64,000 bases of DNA, from NCBI GenBank assembly GCA_948567375.1, contig OX419758.1, positions 6,825,001 to 6,889,000 on the forward strand, in the 5' to 3' direction. The translations under genes were made by a program, and so were the position numbers. This document shows, in pieces, positions 46,441 through 58,710 of this stretch; within the stretch, counting starts at the first letter, position 1; each line of letters opens with the position of its first letter. The stretch comes from Lunularia cruciata (lineage: Eukaryota; Streptophyta; Marchantiopsida; Lunulariales; Lunulariaceae). The notes under the pieces are model-generated. The model saw only the letters and a program-made list of their open reading frames with translations. It made no database searches and was not told where the DNA came from.

Positions 46441-46522
46441 GCTGACGTGCCAGAGTGGTCAGCGGGATAAACTTCAAAGCTGTTGGGCTTCGGCCCCGCA
46501 GGTTTGAATCCTGCTCTCCGCG
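46441..46522 (+). tRNA. tRNA-Ser-like sequence with UCA anticodon, probably degenerate
   Basis: 82 nt with the class II layout of plant tRNA-Ser. It has GACGTGCCAGAGTGG (acceptor end and D arm), a 7-nt anticodon loop CTTCAAA with TCA at 46474-46476, a variable arm GGGC-TTCG-GCCC and a perfect T arm GCAGG-TTTGAAT-CCTGC. The anticodon would read UGA, a stop or selenocysteine codon, rather than a serine codon. The anticodon stem has two mismatches next to the loop and the acceptor stem also has two mismatches, so it is probably a decayed tRNA-Ser. No oligo-T terminator follows closely. Confidence 0.6.
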
Positions 46523-46589
46523 CTGCGCCGCTCGTTCCACCCGTTACTATGGTGTTCAGGCCATACGTAATTTGCAGTGAAAGATAGGT

Positions 46590-46800
46590 TCATCGTCCCG
46601 CGGTCCCCATTCTGGGTGTTTAGTTTTATCCTATACCCGATTAGGTCTTCCCATCCCTCTTGTTATACTAAGTATCTACTCGTCCCACCCGTTATTTTTA
46701 CGATTAGCCTCCGCATGTCTTGTGAAATATGCATGTCTTCGTCGTACTACATCCCCATTTTTCCTCCCATCCTTCCTGTTATCCTACACATGTCGCTTTT
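46590..46800 (+). repeat. Dispersed-repeat fragments, weak
   Basis: GATTAGGTCTTCCCATCCCTC, TTGTTATACTAAGT and later CCTCCCATCCTTCC, TGTTATCCTACACATGTCGC resemble the right half of the short dispersed repeat, apparently twice in tandem. Confidence 0.35.
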
Positions 46801-46823
46801 AATCTTCGTCTCGCTTGAACCAA

Positions 46824-47265
46824 GCAGCATCTTTGGAACGAAGAGAAACGAAGAAGATCGATCAGGCATTTCTGTGTTCCTGTCCGCGCGAGTTAAGCAT
46901 GAACTGTTCACAAAGCTTACTTACAAAGAAACCATGCAGCCTTTCTGGAACGAAGAGAATCGAAGAAGATCGATCAGGCATCTCTGTGTTCCTGTCTGCG
47001 AAAGTTAAGCCTGAACTGTTCATAAACCTTACTGTACAAACAAACCATGCAGCCTTTCTGGAACGAAAAGCAAGGAAGAAGATCGATCAGACATCTCTGT
47101 GTTCCTGTCTGCGAAAGTTAAGCCTGAACTGTCCACAAACCGTACTGTACAAACAAACCATGCAGCCTTTCTGGAACGACGAGCAACGAAGACGAGCGAT
47201 CAGGCATCTCTGTGTTCCTGTCTACGAAGGTTTAGGCAAACTGAACTTTCTAGATGTTAGACTGC
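46824..47265. repeat. Tandem repeat, 113-bp unit, four copies
   Basis: Units start at GCAGCMTYTYTGGAACGA at 46824, 46936, 47049 and 47162. Spacing is 112, 113 and 113 bp. Each contains CGATCAGRCATYTCTGTGTTCCTGTC. The plus strand stays open from 46815 to 47336 (173 codons) although 113 is not a multiple of three, so successive units are read in different frames. I treat this as a minisatellite, not a gene. Confidence 0.93.
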
Positions 47266-48830
47266 TGCATTCGATCTCGCATACACGCTTGGACGTCCTT
47301 GTTTTAAGTCTGCGCTACGTTGGAAAAGAATCTTGAAGAATAACGTGACGATTGTGAGAAAGGGAGATCTCAGAATTTCAAGCCAAAGAGTGTCAGGGAA
47401 GTGCTTACACATGGTTGGAGACATCCCCGGATGTGAGAGAACACTTTCCAGTCTGTATAACAAAGGAGTTGAACAAAATCATCGGACCGTGATTTCGAGG
47501 ACTAATTCGTGTAGATATTACTTGGTGTGCATATGTATGGAGGAACTAAAACCCGTGATCTTCCTTCGGTACAGAAAGCCTGGTTACTGAAGATGGCTTA
47601 AGGATCGTAGCATTCGAAATCAGTCGTTCGAAGCTTTCCTTACATATTCAGTAGCACTGAAGAGATTTTACAAACACTGACGCCAATAACACTATGGTGA
47701 GCTCACATGTCGTAATCTGTTCATCCACACGGTGACCCAGGAATAAAATATGGTATGTTATAACTGGAGCACTATGTAGCCACTCAGGGAAAAAGCTACG
47801 AAAATTGCAGTGATGAAATTCGCAGACACTGTGAAGGAATTTTTCGATCTCCAGAGCTAGTGGAAAACGGTCTAGTGATCCTCGTTTGTCCATGTTCATC
47901 AAAGTCAGTGGCCATAGTGTAGTTGGATATTTTGAAATTACAGAAGTTTCTATTATTCTTCATTTGGACGACATTGAATAGTTGTGCGACTCCCTGGTTC
48001 ATACAACAGTGACTCTCTCCTCAAGCACGATGCAAGAACTGTTAGAAGTATATTCATTACTCTCCTATTTATATCTGAAGACTTTGTAGTGGACACCTAA
48101 TGGATCAACATGGAAACTATTCCAACAACTTTGGAAGGATTTGGATCAGAAGGAGAGGTTGAGTAGACAGAAAGAAAACTGTAGTTTCCTTTTTATTTTG
48201 TCCTTTGTTTCTTTGCATAACACCTTGGTAGTATCTGGATTTGCATATAAGGTTTGAGGAACGGCCGGCAGAAGCATACATTTTGAGCAAAATGTCTTGA
48301 GCAGGGGATGCATGCAGACTATTTGACATCTTGAGCGGGTCTCAAGGCAGGGGATTCCAAGCCGAACAGGGGATTCCAAGCCGAACAATCCAATACAGGG
48401 ACTTAACAGCAAACTACAGTAGAGAGTTTGATTGTCGAAATTAGAATTATAACGCCAATAGAACGCTTCATATGTGCATTTAGGAAATACGTGGTTACTG
48501 ATACTGCCAATGGCCTTTGAGTGCCACCCAATACAATCAATGGAAAGCTCCGACATTCCTCCAAAGCGGTAGAGATCTCGGGATTTTCCATTATGAATGA
48601 CAGAGAAAGATAGAGGGCGAGAGCGCCTCCGCTTTGGCACAGTGATCTGCCGGAAATTTTCCAGAAGGCTTGCTTCGTTCCGAGTTCTTTAGAACCTTAG
48701 AACAGGACTGCTTATGACCTGAGAGAAGCCAACCTAGTCGACCATGAGCTAACTAGTCGTTCCCTGCACCTGGGAAGTAACCTCGAAACTTCAGCAAGCC
48801 TTAACCAGTTTTACTTATGCAAAGTTTTAC
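47266..48830. other. Spacer 3' of F-box gene 2
   Basis: No gene supported. A 19-bp exact tandem duplication (CAGGGGATTCCAAGCCGAA at 48348-48366 and 48367-48385) lies inside. The remainder is ordinary sequence with short chance frames. Confidence 0.5.
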
Positions 48831-50363
48831 TTATGGGTCCACATCCCATCTTGGCTCAAACGAGAGGCCTCCGTCCGTAATATTCATGCGCATTGAACCA
48901 GGATTGACCCACCAGGTTCTGGAACTTCTTCCATTCAGCCTCAACTTCTGGGGCACGTCAGAATCTCGTACACTGCAGCGCTGTTCCACTGTAGAAGGAA
49001 AGCCCAAAACCTTCCACTGGTTTTTCTCAGAGGATGTAGAAAAGTTGAACGACACCATTTCATGGCTAACAACACTCATAAAGACCAATTGATCACCTTG
49101 TCTTCGATTTGGTAGAGAGAAGACGATCAGCCCTGTTTCACTGTTTGCTAGCATGTTCCACGGCCAAAGTGTGCACTCGTCTCCACAAGGGTGAATATTC
49201 CTGAACATAGCTGGTGGCATGGTTGCAAGAAGCTTCCACTCTGCATCACCTCTTTCCTGCTGATTTTCCCTATCTTTTATCTTCAATGACCAAATTTGGG
49301 CTCCTCGCCACATTTTGCAATCATTACTCATGATCGCCACTACCAAGTCTCCTCCTCTCTCAAACATGTAGAAGGTTGAATATTTAGGTACACAAGCCTC
49401 CATCTCCTGTACATGCGGTGGTTGAAGAAACCCTTCTCTCCATCGATTCTTGCGTGAATCATACGTTACAAACGGGATATAAAACAGCAGCTCGGAGTCA
49501 GCCCTGAGTTTAGGGAAGAAGTAGCACATTCCATCGTTGTTGCAAAATCTTCTTAAGGCGTGTAAAGTTTGTACGCATGTGAAGTCATTGGAATGGCCCC
49601 GGAGTGGTGATCGGAGAAGTCTGGTCACAAACCTGTCAAAAGGAGGTTCAGCAATTTGTTTCCACAAATTGTCCTTCGAATTGTAGCACTCTGCTATCAA
49701 TCTCAGTTCTTCTTTGTCAAGTGAAATGACAAGGATCTGGTAGGATCGGGTTGCCGGGTCCTCCATACAACAAACTACAAGCATGGACTGTGGGTTGGCT
49801 TCGTCAATCTGCTTCATATTCGGCAGCTTCCGGACTGCACCGGAGAAGGGGTTGCTTGCAACAATGGATATGGGCTGTCCATCGACGCACCCCAAGAGAA
49901 AGACGAGCCCCATCACGCTTACAGGAAGGATTTTGCACTCCCATGGTTCATGAATATTAAGAGCCCCATCTACATAGACATTGACCAGCCAAGGCCAGTT
50001 CTTTCTCGAAGAGTTGAAGAGGAGGACTCCATTGGTGCGGATGGAAGCACTGTGCAGAATAATCCAGCTTTCATCTGGTCTCTCCTTGGACCAGATGCGC
50101 TGAAGAAAGTTCCGGTTGGTAATGATTTTATTCCACTCCCTGCAAACTAAACGATTACGCTCCAAGCTTACTGCTGGTAGGCAGCGAATAACGTTCTCAA
50201 GCAAGTCAGGGCCTAGAGTAGTGAATTCCCCGTCCCACTCTGCTTTGCGTCGTTGAGTGCTGTTCAAGTTTAGAGAGGTTTGGGCTACTTTTGCAGTGAG
50301 ATTGCTGATGCCATTTGCCGGAGTTTCGTCAGCTGATTGAACCGTAGCCAATACTGTTGCCAT
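48831..50363 (-). CDS. F-box protein (510 aa), intronless
   Basis: Probable SCF ubiquitin-ligase substrate receptor. After about 45 low-complexity residues, the F-box is LGPDLLENVIRCLPAVSLER then NRLVCREWNKIITNRNFLQ at about residues 49-90, a clear L-P-L-VC-W pattern. The remaining 400 residues carry kelch/F-box-associated type strands: NSSRKNWPWLVNVYV, ECYNSKDNLWKQIAE, VTYDSRKNRWREGFLQPP, NQWKVLGFPS. Target unknown. Start ATG 50363 is the first in a long open frame with stops upstream; stop at 48831-48833. It is only distantly related to the 30.8-kb F-box gene, with a different spacing after the F-box, and belongs to another subfamily. No frame damage, so likely functional. Confidence 0.88.
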   Translation of the reverse strand: MATVLATVQSADETPANGISNLTAKVAQTSLNLNSTQRRKAEWDGEFTTLGPDLLENVIRCLPAVSLERNRLVCREWNKIITNRNFLQRIWSKERPDESWIILHSASIRTNGVLLFNSSRKNWPWLVNVYVDGALNIHEPWECKILPVSVMGLVFLLGCVDGQPISIVASNPFSGAVRKLPNMKQIDEANPQSMLVVCCMEDPATRSYQILVISLDKEELRLIAECYNSKDNLWKQIAEPPFDRFVTRLLRSPLRGHSNDFTCVQTLHALRRFCNNDGMCYFFPKLRADSELLFYIPFVTYDSRKNRWREGFLQPPHVQEMEACVPKYSTFYMFERGGDLVVAIMSNDCKMWRGAQIWSLKIKDRENQQERGDAEWKLLATMPPAMFRNIHPCGDECTLWPWNMLANSETGLIVFSLPNRRQGDQLVFMSVVSHEMVSFNFSTSSEKNQWKVLGFPSTVEQRCSVRDSDVPQKLRLNGRSSRTWWVNPGSMRMNITDGGLSFEPRWDVDP

Positions 50364-50974
50364 AAGGTGGATGTAAGATCAATGATTCTTTAAGTTTCCG
50401 AGCTCCTATGCATAGCATAACTTACCTTGATGCCAGAAGTTCTCTCAGAAATTCGAGTTATCCAGGGTTCCCCAGAATCTGGACAAGCAGCACCCGTGAT
50501 AATTTCCCTGACACTTGGTGGTAGAGTAAGCGACATTTTGAGTCATCCTAGAGGAATGGATGACAATTGTATGCAGAAACAGCGAGGTAAATTCAGTCGA
50601 CTACTACACACCTGGCTAGCATATCTCGTAGTCAAATGGTCGCCAGTTCTCCCCTCACTTGTCAATCAAGAAACAGACAAAGTTCAACTTGGTGCTTTTG
50701 ATCAGCCACAAAAATCACAAAACTCAAACTTCCACCATCCGTTGACTCCATCTTGTACCAGCAACAATATTGCCATGATAGATGACTTATCAATCAGGTT
50801 GTTGATTGAAGTTGCCTTTGTCAGAGGGCAGTTACTGACTACGTATGGACAGGGCAATCTCAAGAAGATCCCATCTCAAGCACGTAGCAGAGGTCGCTCT
50901 AGCTAATCCAGGGCGACGCTGCTGGCTCTCGATGATTCTCCTTTTAGATTGAAGACCTTGGGATAATTTCGTAG

Positions 50975-50982
50975 TATTTATA
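50975..50982 (-). promoter_or_regulatory. Candidate TATA box for F-box gene 2
   Basis: The minus strand reads GCGGTATAAATACTA, a strong plant TATA box, with GGTAACCAATCC (CCAAT) about 35 bp further upstream. This implies a leader of about 580 nt. A minus-strand AAG|GTAAGT donor at about 50425 hints at a 5' leader intron, though no good acceptor was seen before the ATG. Confidence 0.5.
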
Positions 50983-53063
50983 CCGCATATGTACATTGAG
51001 GTAGACTTTGGCTGTGGATTGGTTACCGTCTTTCAGGATGCAGCACTGGCTCATCCATAACAGCTAGAAATTCAAACTTATTGGTGTTCACACTGGGCCG
51101 TCGGCAGCTGCCGATCTCAACAGCATGAAGATTAAATGTACATTCCTGTGAACCAACTTCCTCGTCTTGACAGTAATCATGTGTTCGTTCTTTCTTTCTT
51201 TGACCACGGAACTCTTCGCTATTTTCCTCAGATGATCTCAGAAGTCCAGAATTGGAAAGTACGCTTGATCAGATTGGGCATTCAAATTGTCATATGTTTG
51301 AATTGCAAGCCATGCGAAGAACGTTGGAGGTGAAGTTAATAAAAGCAAGAAGGCGGCCAGGAGTTAGGTTCCGACTGAGGATGATGCCCCTCCGAAGACA
51401 CGAGAGCACTAGTTTGAATAAACAATGCTTCACTCGAATTGAAGACCCTCGCCTCATCAGCACGTCCCACACCACAGTGGGCTCACGATTTCGTTGGCGT
51501 TGAGCTCACCTGAGCGTATGAATCCGAAGCGATTATGACTCTCATGTAGATTTTTGTAGCAGAATGATGATGTTGTGCAAGTCAGGATTCGTATCCAGAC
51601 TCCTGCTATCTAGTATTGTGATGCACAAGCTCTTCTGCCTTCATTTTGAACACTGTATCGCATGAAACTAGCTTACAAGGTTTCCAGATGTACTCTCAAT
51701 ATGCAGCCTGATCTACTTCCATTTGAATGAGCTCATTCCATGATGCGGGTTATTGACTATGACTTGAAATTTAGATGGTCATCCCGTCCCTCCTACACCT
51801 CTCTGTGTACAATGTGACATGAGCAATAAATTGAATGTTCGATTCCAGCCGACCAGTTCATGAGCACACAAGGACACACTCATCCAATTGCGTGGGCGGT
51901 TAGCATAGTCCGAGAATTGGAGAAGTCCGAAACTCGGCATGCGTTGTTTGGAATTCGGAACAGAACTCTGACATCAGTACAGGGGTTTAACACTGTTCGT
52001 TTTGAGAATGAATCAAATTTAAATTCAGACTTCACATTCAATGGAACTGTACCAAACACATGTGGGTCTCTTGAAATAATGATTGAGATGTGTACAAAGT
52101 TCGTCGCATCTCCAGCTACTCGTAGGTTCTGGCTCGAAATAACGGTCGAATATAAATAAGAAACATGAGCTAAGAGGTGAACTAGGTAGGGGACGCAGGA
52201 GATGGAGATGAGAGATAAGACAGGGTGATGCTAACGTGAAATCGTTCTGAAGAGAATGAATCTATATCTGAAATTATTCTACAGAAAGTAGGAAATTGAT
52301 CCGAAGATATTGCATGCTACGTATACTTATGTGTTCTAGACTGTTGAGAACATCAGATCTGATTGATTTCGCAAATAATAAAAAGAATTTCATTTGCGCA
52401 TCTCTTCCAGGCTATTGAAAAAAAGATTTGAAATAGGAAACTTCAATAGAGTCTAGTTTGCAGGGACCTTATGATATCGTAGCTGCGTACCCTAACCTTC
52501 ACTCAACATGTGTTGGGTGTTTGCAAGAAGCAGATTCAGTACGGCAAAATTCTTATTCTGCGGAGGCAAAAATGTAGGTGGGCACATTGCCAGATGCAAA
52601 CTGAGCAAGCTACCCTATGACGGCGCGAGCCGTATCAGTGTAGTCTTATGCTTTCACTGTTTCTGTAAAGAGTACTGTAGGACGGAACGCCTGATATTGG
52701 CTTTACGAACTCGGAGGTGAAATCCAGAAGCTTTTTACTATAATTACGGGCCAAGATCGATGGAGAACAATTTGAATCTCAAACTTTTAGTAAAAGCAGA
52801 TGCACACACAGAAGAAATTGCAGTCTAAAGCATATGGCCTAAATGTATACCGGCTATGTACAATTATAGACTTCAATCTCTCTAAGGCGGAACAAAAGGA
52901 ATCTGAGTCTAAATGTTGAAAAGCATAATTATTTTTGAGAAGTTGAACCTTGTCTTGCATAAGTTTTTCTCTAGATGTACAACTTTTATCTTATTTAAAT
53001 GATGTATTAGAATACAGATTTAAAATAATTTATACTGTTGTATAATATATTTAATATAGCACG
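50983..53063. other. Spacer, no gene recognised
   Basis: Mixed-composition intergenic sequence becoming AT-rich after 52950. Short frames such as 51860-52159 have no recognisable motif. Confidence 0.45.
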
Positions 53064-53074
53064 TCATATGCCCT

Positions 53075-53191
53075 CATATCGATATTAATACTATTGGGAC
53101 CTAGCCCCATTTTACCTCTTTGGTCTCTCCCTTGTCCAGCTTGATTGGGTCTTCCCATCTTTCTTGTGTTCTACGTGGTCACCATTTTCCA
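53075..53191 (+). repeat. Short dispersed retroposon-like repeat, best plus-strand copy
   Basis: CCCCATTTTACCTCTTTGG, TCTCTCCCTTGTCCAGC, TTGATTGGGTCTTCCCATC and TTCTACGTGGTCACC. It is flanked by an exact 11-bp direct repeat TCATATGCCCT (53064-53074 and 53192-53202). Confidence 0.72.
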
Positions 53192-55873
53192 TCATATGCC
53201 CTTTATTATACCCTTAATTATAAGCTTTGGTAAAATTAGTGTTCTTGGTATATGCACCATATCTTAAATTAATGTTTTAGAGCAATAATAAATCCTCTAA
53301 AAAATTGATGCTCTTTACCTATAAATAAATATATGAATATTACACCAGCGAAGTGCATATTTTGCTCTTTAACAACATAAAAGATTTAGAGTTAAAAGTT
53401 TATTGTGGATATATCTAAAGTTAGCTAGGTGCACATCACCTCTTAACCATTTTAATGCAAAATAGAGGGCAGAGTTCATTTTCTCCTTCTCCTGATTCTC
53501 TTTTGAGTCCTTTGTACAGATTGAGTACCAAATTGTACTCAATTAGTTTTCCCATCTGAGTACCCACAACCTGGTTTTCATTTCTCTCTCTTTATGAGGT
53601 AAGGGACGAATGTGATTCATGATTATTCCTGAATGTCCTGTTTTGATTTCTTTCATTTTATTATTCATGTTCAATCCAGAGCTTTATTAGGTCTTCTAAT
53701 AACCTTTTACTGTCTTTCAAAAGGTAATTAATATGGATCACAATCCAAGAGAGAGAGAGAGCGATATGTGAGCACTTTCAAAATAAAGGAAGGATATCTC
53801 AAAGTGCTTAGAATGAGTTTTTAGTACAATCTTGCAAGAACCTGATCAAGAGAGAGAGAGAGGAGTGTGCTTTCTCCAAAGTTGGTTGGATAATGTTGTT
53901 TTCAGTTGCTTCAAAGCTATACAAAAATCGTATGTAATTATGTATGATAAATTGTTGCAAGCTACAACAAAACAAGAGATTTTATAAGAGAGATCTAGAA
54001 GCAAGAGCTAGACTGAGAGGGTAATTGAAGTTTTATAATGGTAGTCTTACTTATAGTCCAGATATAAGTTCAAAGGCTTTTCTAAACATGAAAATATCGG
54101 TGATGTGGATGGTTCACCTTAAAGAACATCTCTTTGGTCTTTTTAAGAACATCAAACAAAATGTATTATCTTTTGAGGCACTAATGAGTTCAATATAAAT
54201 GAAAATCGTCTTCCCTACGAACTAGAGTCCATTAAGACTCTTGCTATTCACAATTCAAAGCTTAAAAAAAGAGTAAAGAGAGAACAACAGTACTTATGCT
54301 CAAAGATGGATGATTCAACAAGGGGCGACCAAAGCCAGACAGTCGATCCTAAATATCCTATCTTTGTGATCCAAATATTGCTCTCTATGGCTTTATGAGG
54401 CAAAATTATCCAAAACTTCTTCAAACTTGGGAATTTATTTGTATCTAATGCCAAAGCTTGGATGAAAATCTCCTATTTGATTACGCCAGACCTTGAGGAG
54501 AGAATGAGTACTCCTTGAAGAACCAAATTACTTCTAGTATCAGATAATTTTACAAATCATCAAGTTCCTAACTTCCATTAAGTGAGTATTAGAATACTGA
54601 AATTCTTTCATCCAAATACCACAAGCTATACTCAACCTATGGGTTCTTAACATAATCAATTCGTCCATGATGCAATATACGAAATTGTTGATTTCATATA
54701 AAGTAGAGGTTGAGTGACCAAGTAGTTGATGTTGGAATATTTTTGGCTATTCTAATGGTTCTAAAGCAACATATAAAATGATATTGTTAGAAGTAGGTGA
54801 GATTATATAACTGTTTTCTTGATTTGAATATACTATCATAGTAATCCTAAGTGTTTAATCCTTGGAATTAGCACTAGTGATACGTACGATAGGATGCCTA
54901 ATAAGTTTGTAGAGCTAGATCATGGATTACTTGAGAGAGCAAACAACATAAGGATAGTTATGACAATATCCTAGAAGATGATGATGTAGTCTAGGAGTAA
55001 GCTCTCAAAGTTGTTCATTATATTTATGGCATAGAAGCACTCTCATAGTAGAATTGTATTTACAACAATATTCTTCTAATGTGTATCATTTTTTACTTAA
55101 AAAAAAATCAACTTAGAAGAAGATGGGTAAGAGTAAAATCCTCAATTTTATATTAAAATTATTCTTTTACTCAAGCACTTAATCATTTATTCAAGCACCT
55201 AAGGAGTAGTTGAGTTGAGAGAAAAAGTCAGCACTCAATATAGTCCACCATCCAAATTCTTTTTTTAGGTGTTCTTGACTCTCAAAATAATATAAATGCA
55301 TAGCTTTGGAGTTATATGAATGCTACAAATATTAGCTCTATAAATTCATAACCTTTTATTACTCCCTTATGGCTATCCATTTAGACAAATAGATCTTATA
55401 CTATTTACATTAAAGTGCAACATGAACCTTAATGCAAAGTCCATGACTTATTCATATTGATTGCATTGATAAACTTAACCTCACCAACTCCAATAAATCA
55501 TCTAAAGAGATATATAATCAAGTTGTGATAAACTTATTGAGAAAAAGATTCCAATATGGAGGAGTCTTTGTTGCACTAAATAAGACATAAGATTTTGATC
55601 ACAAGAGTTTTCTTATTGTTGGTTATGTAAGACTAGACTAATAAATGCTAAACTTGAATTCTATGAGTGGCTAATATTGCATTATATTTTCCATAGGGTT
55701 CAATTTCTAATTAGAATTTTGAGGGCTTTTGGCTCATACCAAAAGTAGATGATCCTTATAACTCTTTCATCATTTTTACCTAGTCCAAGCATAGCTCACA
55801 TGTTTGGAGTAAGAGCACACAAGTGCCATACTCCATCTTGATGAAGTATTATATGTTTATGGCCTCTTATCTA

Positions 55874-55875
<2 letters not shown>

Positions 55876-55937
<62 letters not shown>
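55876..55937. repeat. (AT)n microsatellite, 62 bp
   Basis: Uninterrupted alternating AT. Confidence 0.97.
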
Positions 55938-55939
<2 letters not shown>

Positions 55940-56571
55940 TCCTAAAAATATCTGCTTCACACATATCTTATATTGATGGCATTATACATTACACTATCTC
56001 TTTAAGGTGTTAAAGTTAATTATGCTTCCATAGCTCTCTAATGAGATGCATGGGTTATATATAGTTCTTACCACAATCATGAGAGGATATTGTCTCACGT
56101 AACAAAAGACTAATGTATTCAACTTTTTTGGGCAAATGTGCCTTAGGGGTTATTTCTTATTGAGAGGCTCTTACACCATGGTAGCCATTTTCTTCTTATG
56201 TACATTTTAATAGTACATCCAATAAATTTGGATTTTCAAGCATATATTTGTTTGGCTAGAGATTTGTTCCATATTTTAGCTTATATAGTACTCCTTGTAT
56301 TCATAGAATTTTTTTATCCATAAACTCTAGGAAGAGTCAAGTGACTCTTAGTGAGTTTATGCACTCTTTTACATTCACTAGCAGCCTTACTAATGCACTT
56401 GTTCTTGAGAAAGCTAGGATTCTATCCCCAAGACTTTGGAAGGCAAGATTATACAAGATGATTTATCTTTTGAGTAGTTCATTTAACCACTTCATTTATG
56501 TTTGGTCTACCAAATTTGTTGACTTAGATCTATAAGATCAAGATAATTATAGATCCTCATATGATAAAATA

Positions 56572-56672
<101 letters not shown>

Positions 56673-57032
56673 GATAGATGTTATATAGAGAGGTCACACA
56701 AAAGTCCATGATGCTAGTATGGATACACTAACATAGCTCTTATGGTCTATACATTTCCAAGTATAGATTGAGGGTAATTGAACCTACTTGGTCGCCTCTG
56801 TAGGGGAGGTAAAATATATTCTATGACTTTCACCAATGGGAGATATATGCCACTTGAAATCGTGATGCCAAGTTGAGCCTTTAGCAAAGTCTTGGCAAGT
56901 GCTACCAAACAAGTAGAGTAGCAGTCCTTATTACCCTTGGGTAGGAGTTCAAATCTCCATTACCACAAAGGGTATAGAGAACAACTATGCTTTTGAATAG
57001 CCTCAAACAAACAATCAATAAATAAAAATAAA

Positions 57033-57040
<8 letters not shown>

Positions 57041-57084
<44 letters not shown>
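57041..57084. repeat. (AT)n microsatellite, 44 bp
   Basis: Uninterrupted alternating AT, preceded by an AAATAAAAAT run. Confidence 0.95.
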
Positions 57085-57088
<4 letters not shown>

Positions 57089-58710
57089 AAATATATTGTA
57101 CTCCAAAGGAAAGGAGAAAGGACTACAAGGCATAATCAAGTGCAAATAGAAAAAAAAGCACACGGCTCAATACTCTTAAGCGGCCAAAAAAGACAAACAA
57201 ACGTAGGGTCCAAAGGTACCATATGGAAAAGGCATACCCTCATCAAGCACCTAAGAAACTAAGGAGGGGGTAGTTTACTCATGAATTGTGTGGTAAAGGT
57301 CTTCCAATGGTATGTTTGGGGAGGAAGGACCTTAACCGTGCTAGGTGTGCCTATTGTAGCTACTCACTAGTGAAATCCAAATCTTGATCATATTGCAAAA
57401 TGACTAATACACACTATTGGTAATAAGATGTGAGAATGGCCGTAAAGACATCTAGTGTACTCTCCCTTTGCAAAGAACCATGTGTTATATCCTCAATTAG
57501 ACTGTTGAAGTGGTGATGTAGGCAACCAAAAATTTCAAACACTAGTGGGACAAGGTATATAAGGATAGTCGTTGTGTGCAGTTGTCCTCCTTGCCCATTG
57601 AGGCAATGGTTGTATTTCTTACCACTTGTACATCTACTTATGCCAATGACTTTGCTTGGAGAGCATTTGCTACCACCATGTCATGCAAGGCGTGACAACA
57701 TTTGTGAAAGTAACAATATCCACTTCCACCCATTGAATAGGTGATCTTGGTAGATCCAATCATCACTCATCTAAACTTGGGCTTGTGTAGCTTGTAAGAT
57801 CTGAGTGATTGTATCACAAATTGCATCATGGACCCTTGTGGGCTCCCTACCTACTACACCTTGTAAAAAGTGTATCCCCTAGATGTTACATGGGTAACCA
57901 CATGCACACTGGTCCGGGAGCCCTATGAGAGCTAGATGAGACAGACCTAACCTTAATTGTAGTGTTGTGGTAAACTCCTCAAAAGTAAATTAGAAGATGT
58001 CAATCAAGGGTGAAGCTTGGAGCTAAGCTCCAAAGCCTTCCCTCCCACAAGAGAGAATCCTAGTTGTGTTTGGCAGAGAAACATCAGTAAGGATGGTAGT
58101 AAGTGTGTCAATGTGCATACACTCAATGAGATTCACATGGAGCTTCCCAAAGCTAGAGATACAAAGTCAAGAAACTCAAGGAGTGACATGCATGTAGGAC
58201 CTAGCAATAAGTCATGAGCTAATCAAAGATATGCTTGGAAGGCATAAGTGCCTTAAATCCAATTTTGTGATAGGTCCCAATAGAAAAGGATAATCCTCAT
58301 GTAAGGACCTGTCTGCTAAACAAGAGACCATTAGAGTCCATGCTCCTATATATGCTATTGGTGATATGGCCTCTTGTCCTATGCAATTGTCTTTGCCCAT
58401 GACTATAGAGAGAGTTATTTGCTACTTACACCACTTGTTTGATAGTTGTGGGAGCATGCATGGCCTTAATAAAGTGGAGGAAGTATGGTAGATAATATTG
58501 TTAAACATCCACAAATGTGGCAACAAAACCTCAGAGTTAAGCAAGTCTATGCCAAATAAGGGGTCCTAGGAAGGTAACATTGAGTAAGAATGGAATAGGC
58601 CACTTGGGTATTCCACAATTGGGGGAGGAGGTGAACATGGGTTATGGTATGTTTTAAGGTATCCAATATGAATGCACAAAAGATACTTCTATCCCAAAGG
58701 AGAGCCCAAA

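Noticed and set aside
46441-46522. Genuine selenocysteine tRNA
   Set aside because: The arm layout and sequence follow plant tRNA-Ser rather than the longer acceptor and D stems of tRNA-Sec, and two stems have mismatches. Kept only as a tRNA-Ser-like sequence.
46815-47336. 173-codon protein gene over the 113-bp tandem repeat
   Set aside because: The unit length shifts frame at each copy, so no repeated protein motif is maintained; more likely a minisatellite.
50427-50906. 159-codon plus-strand frame upstream of F-box gene 2
   Set aside because: It lies antisense to the probable 5' leader and promoter of the minus-strand gene and has no recognisable motif.
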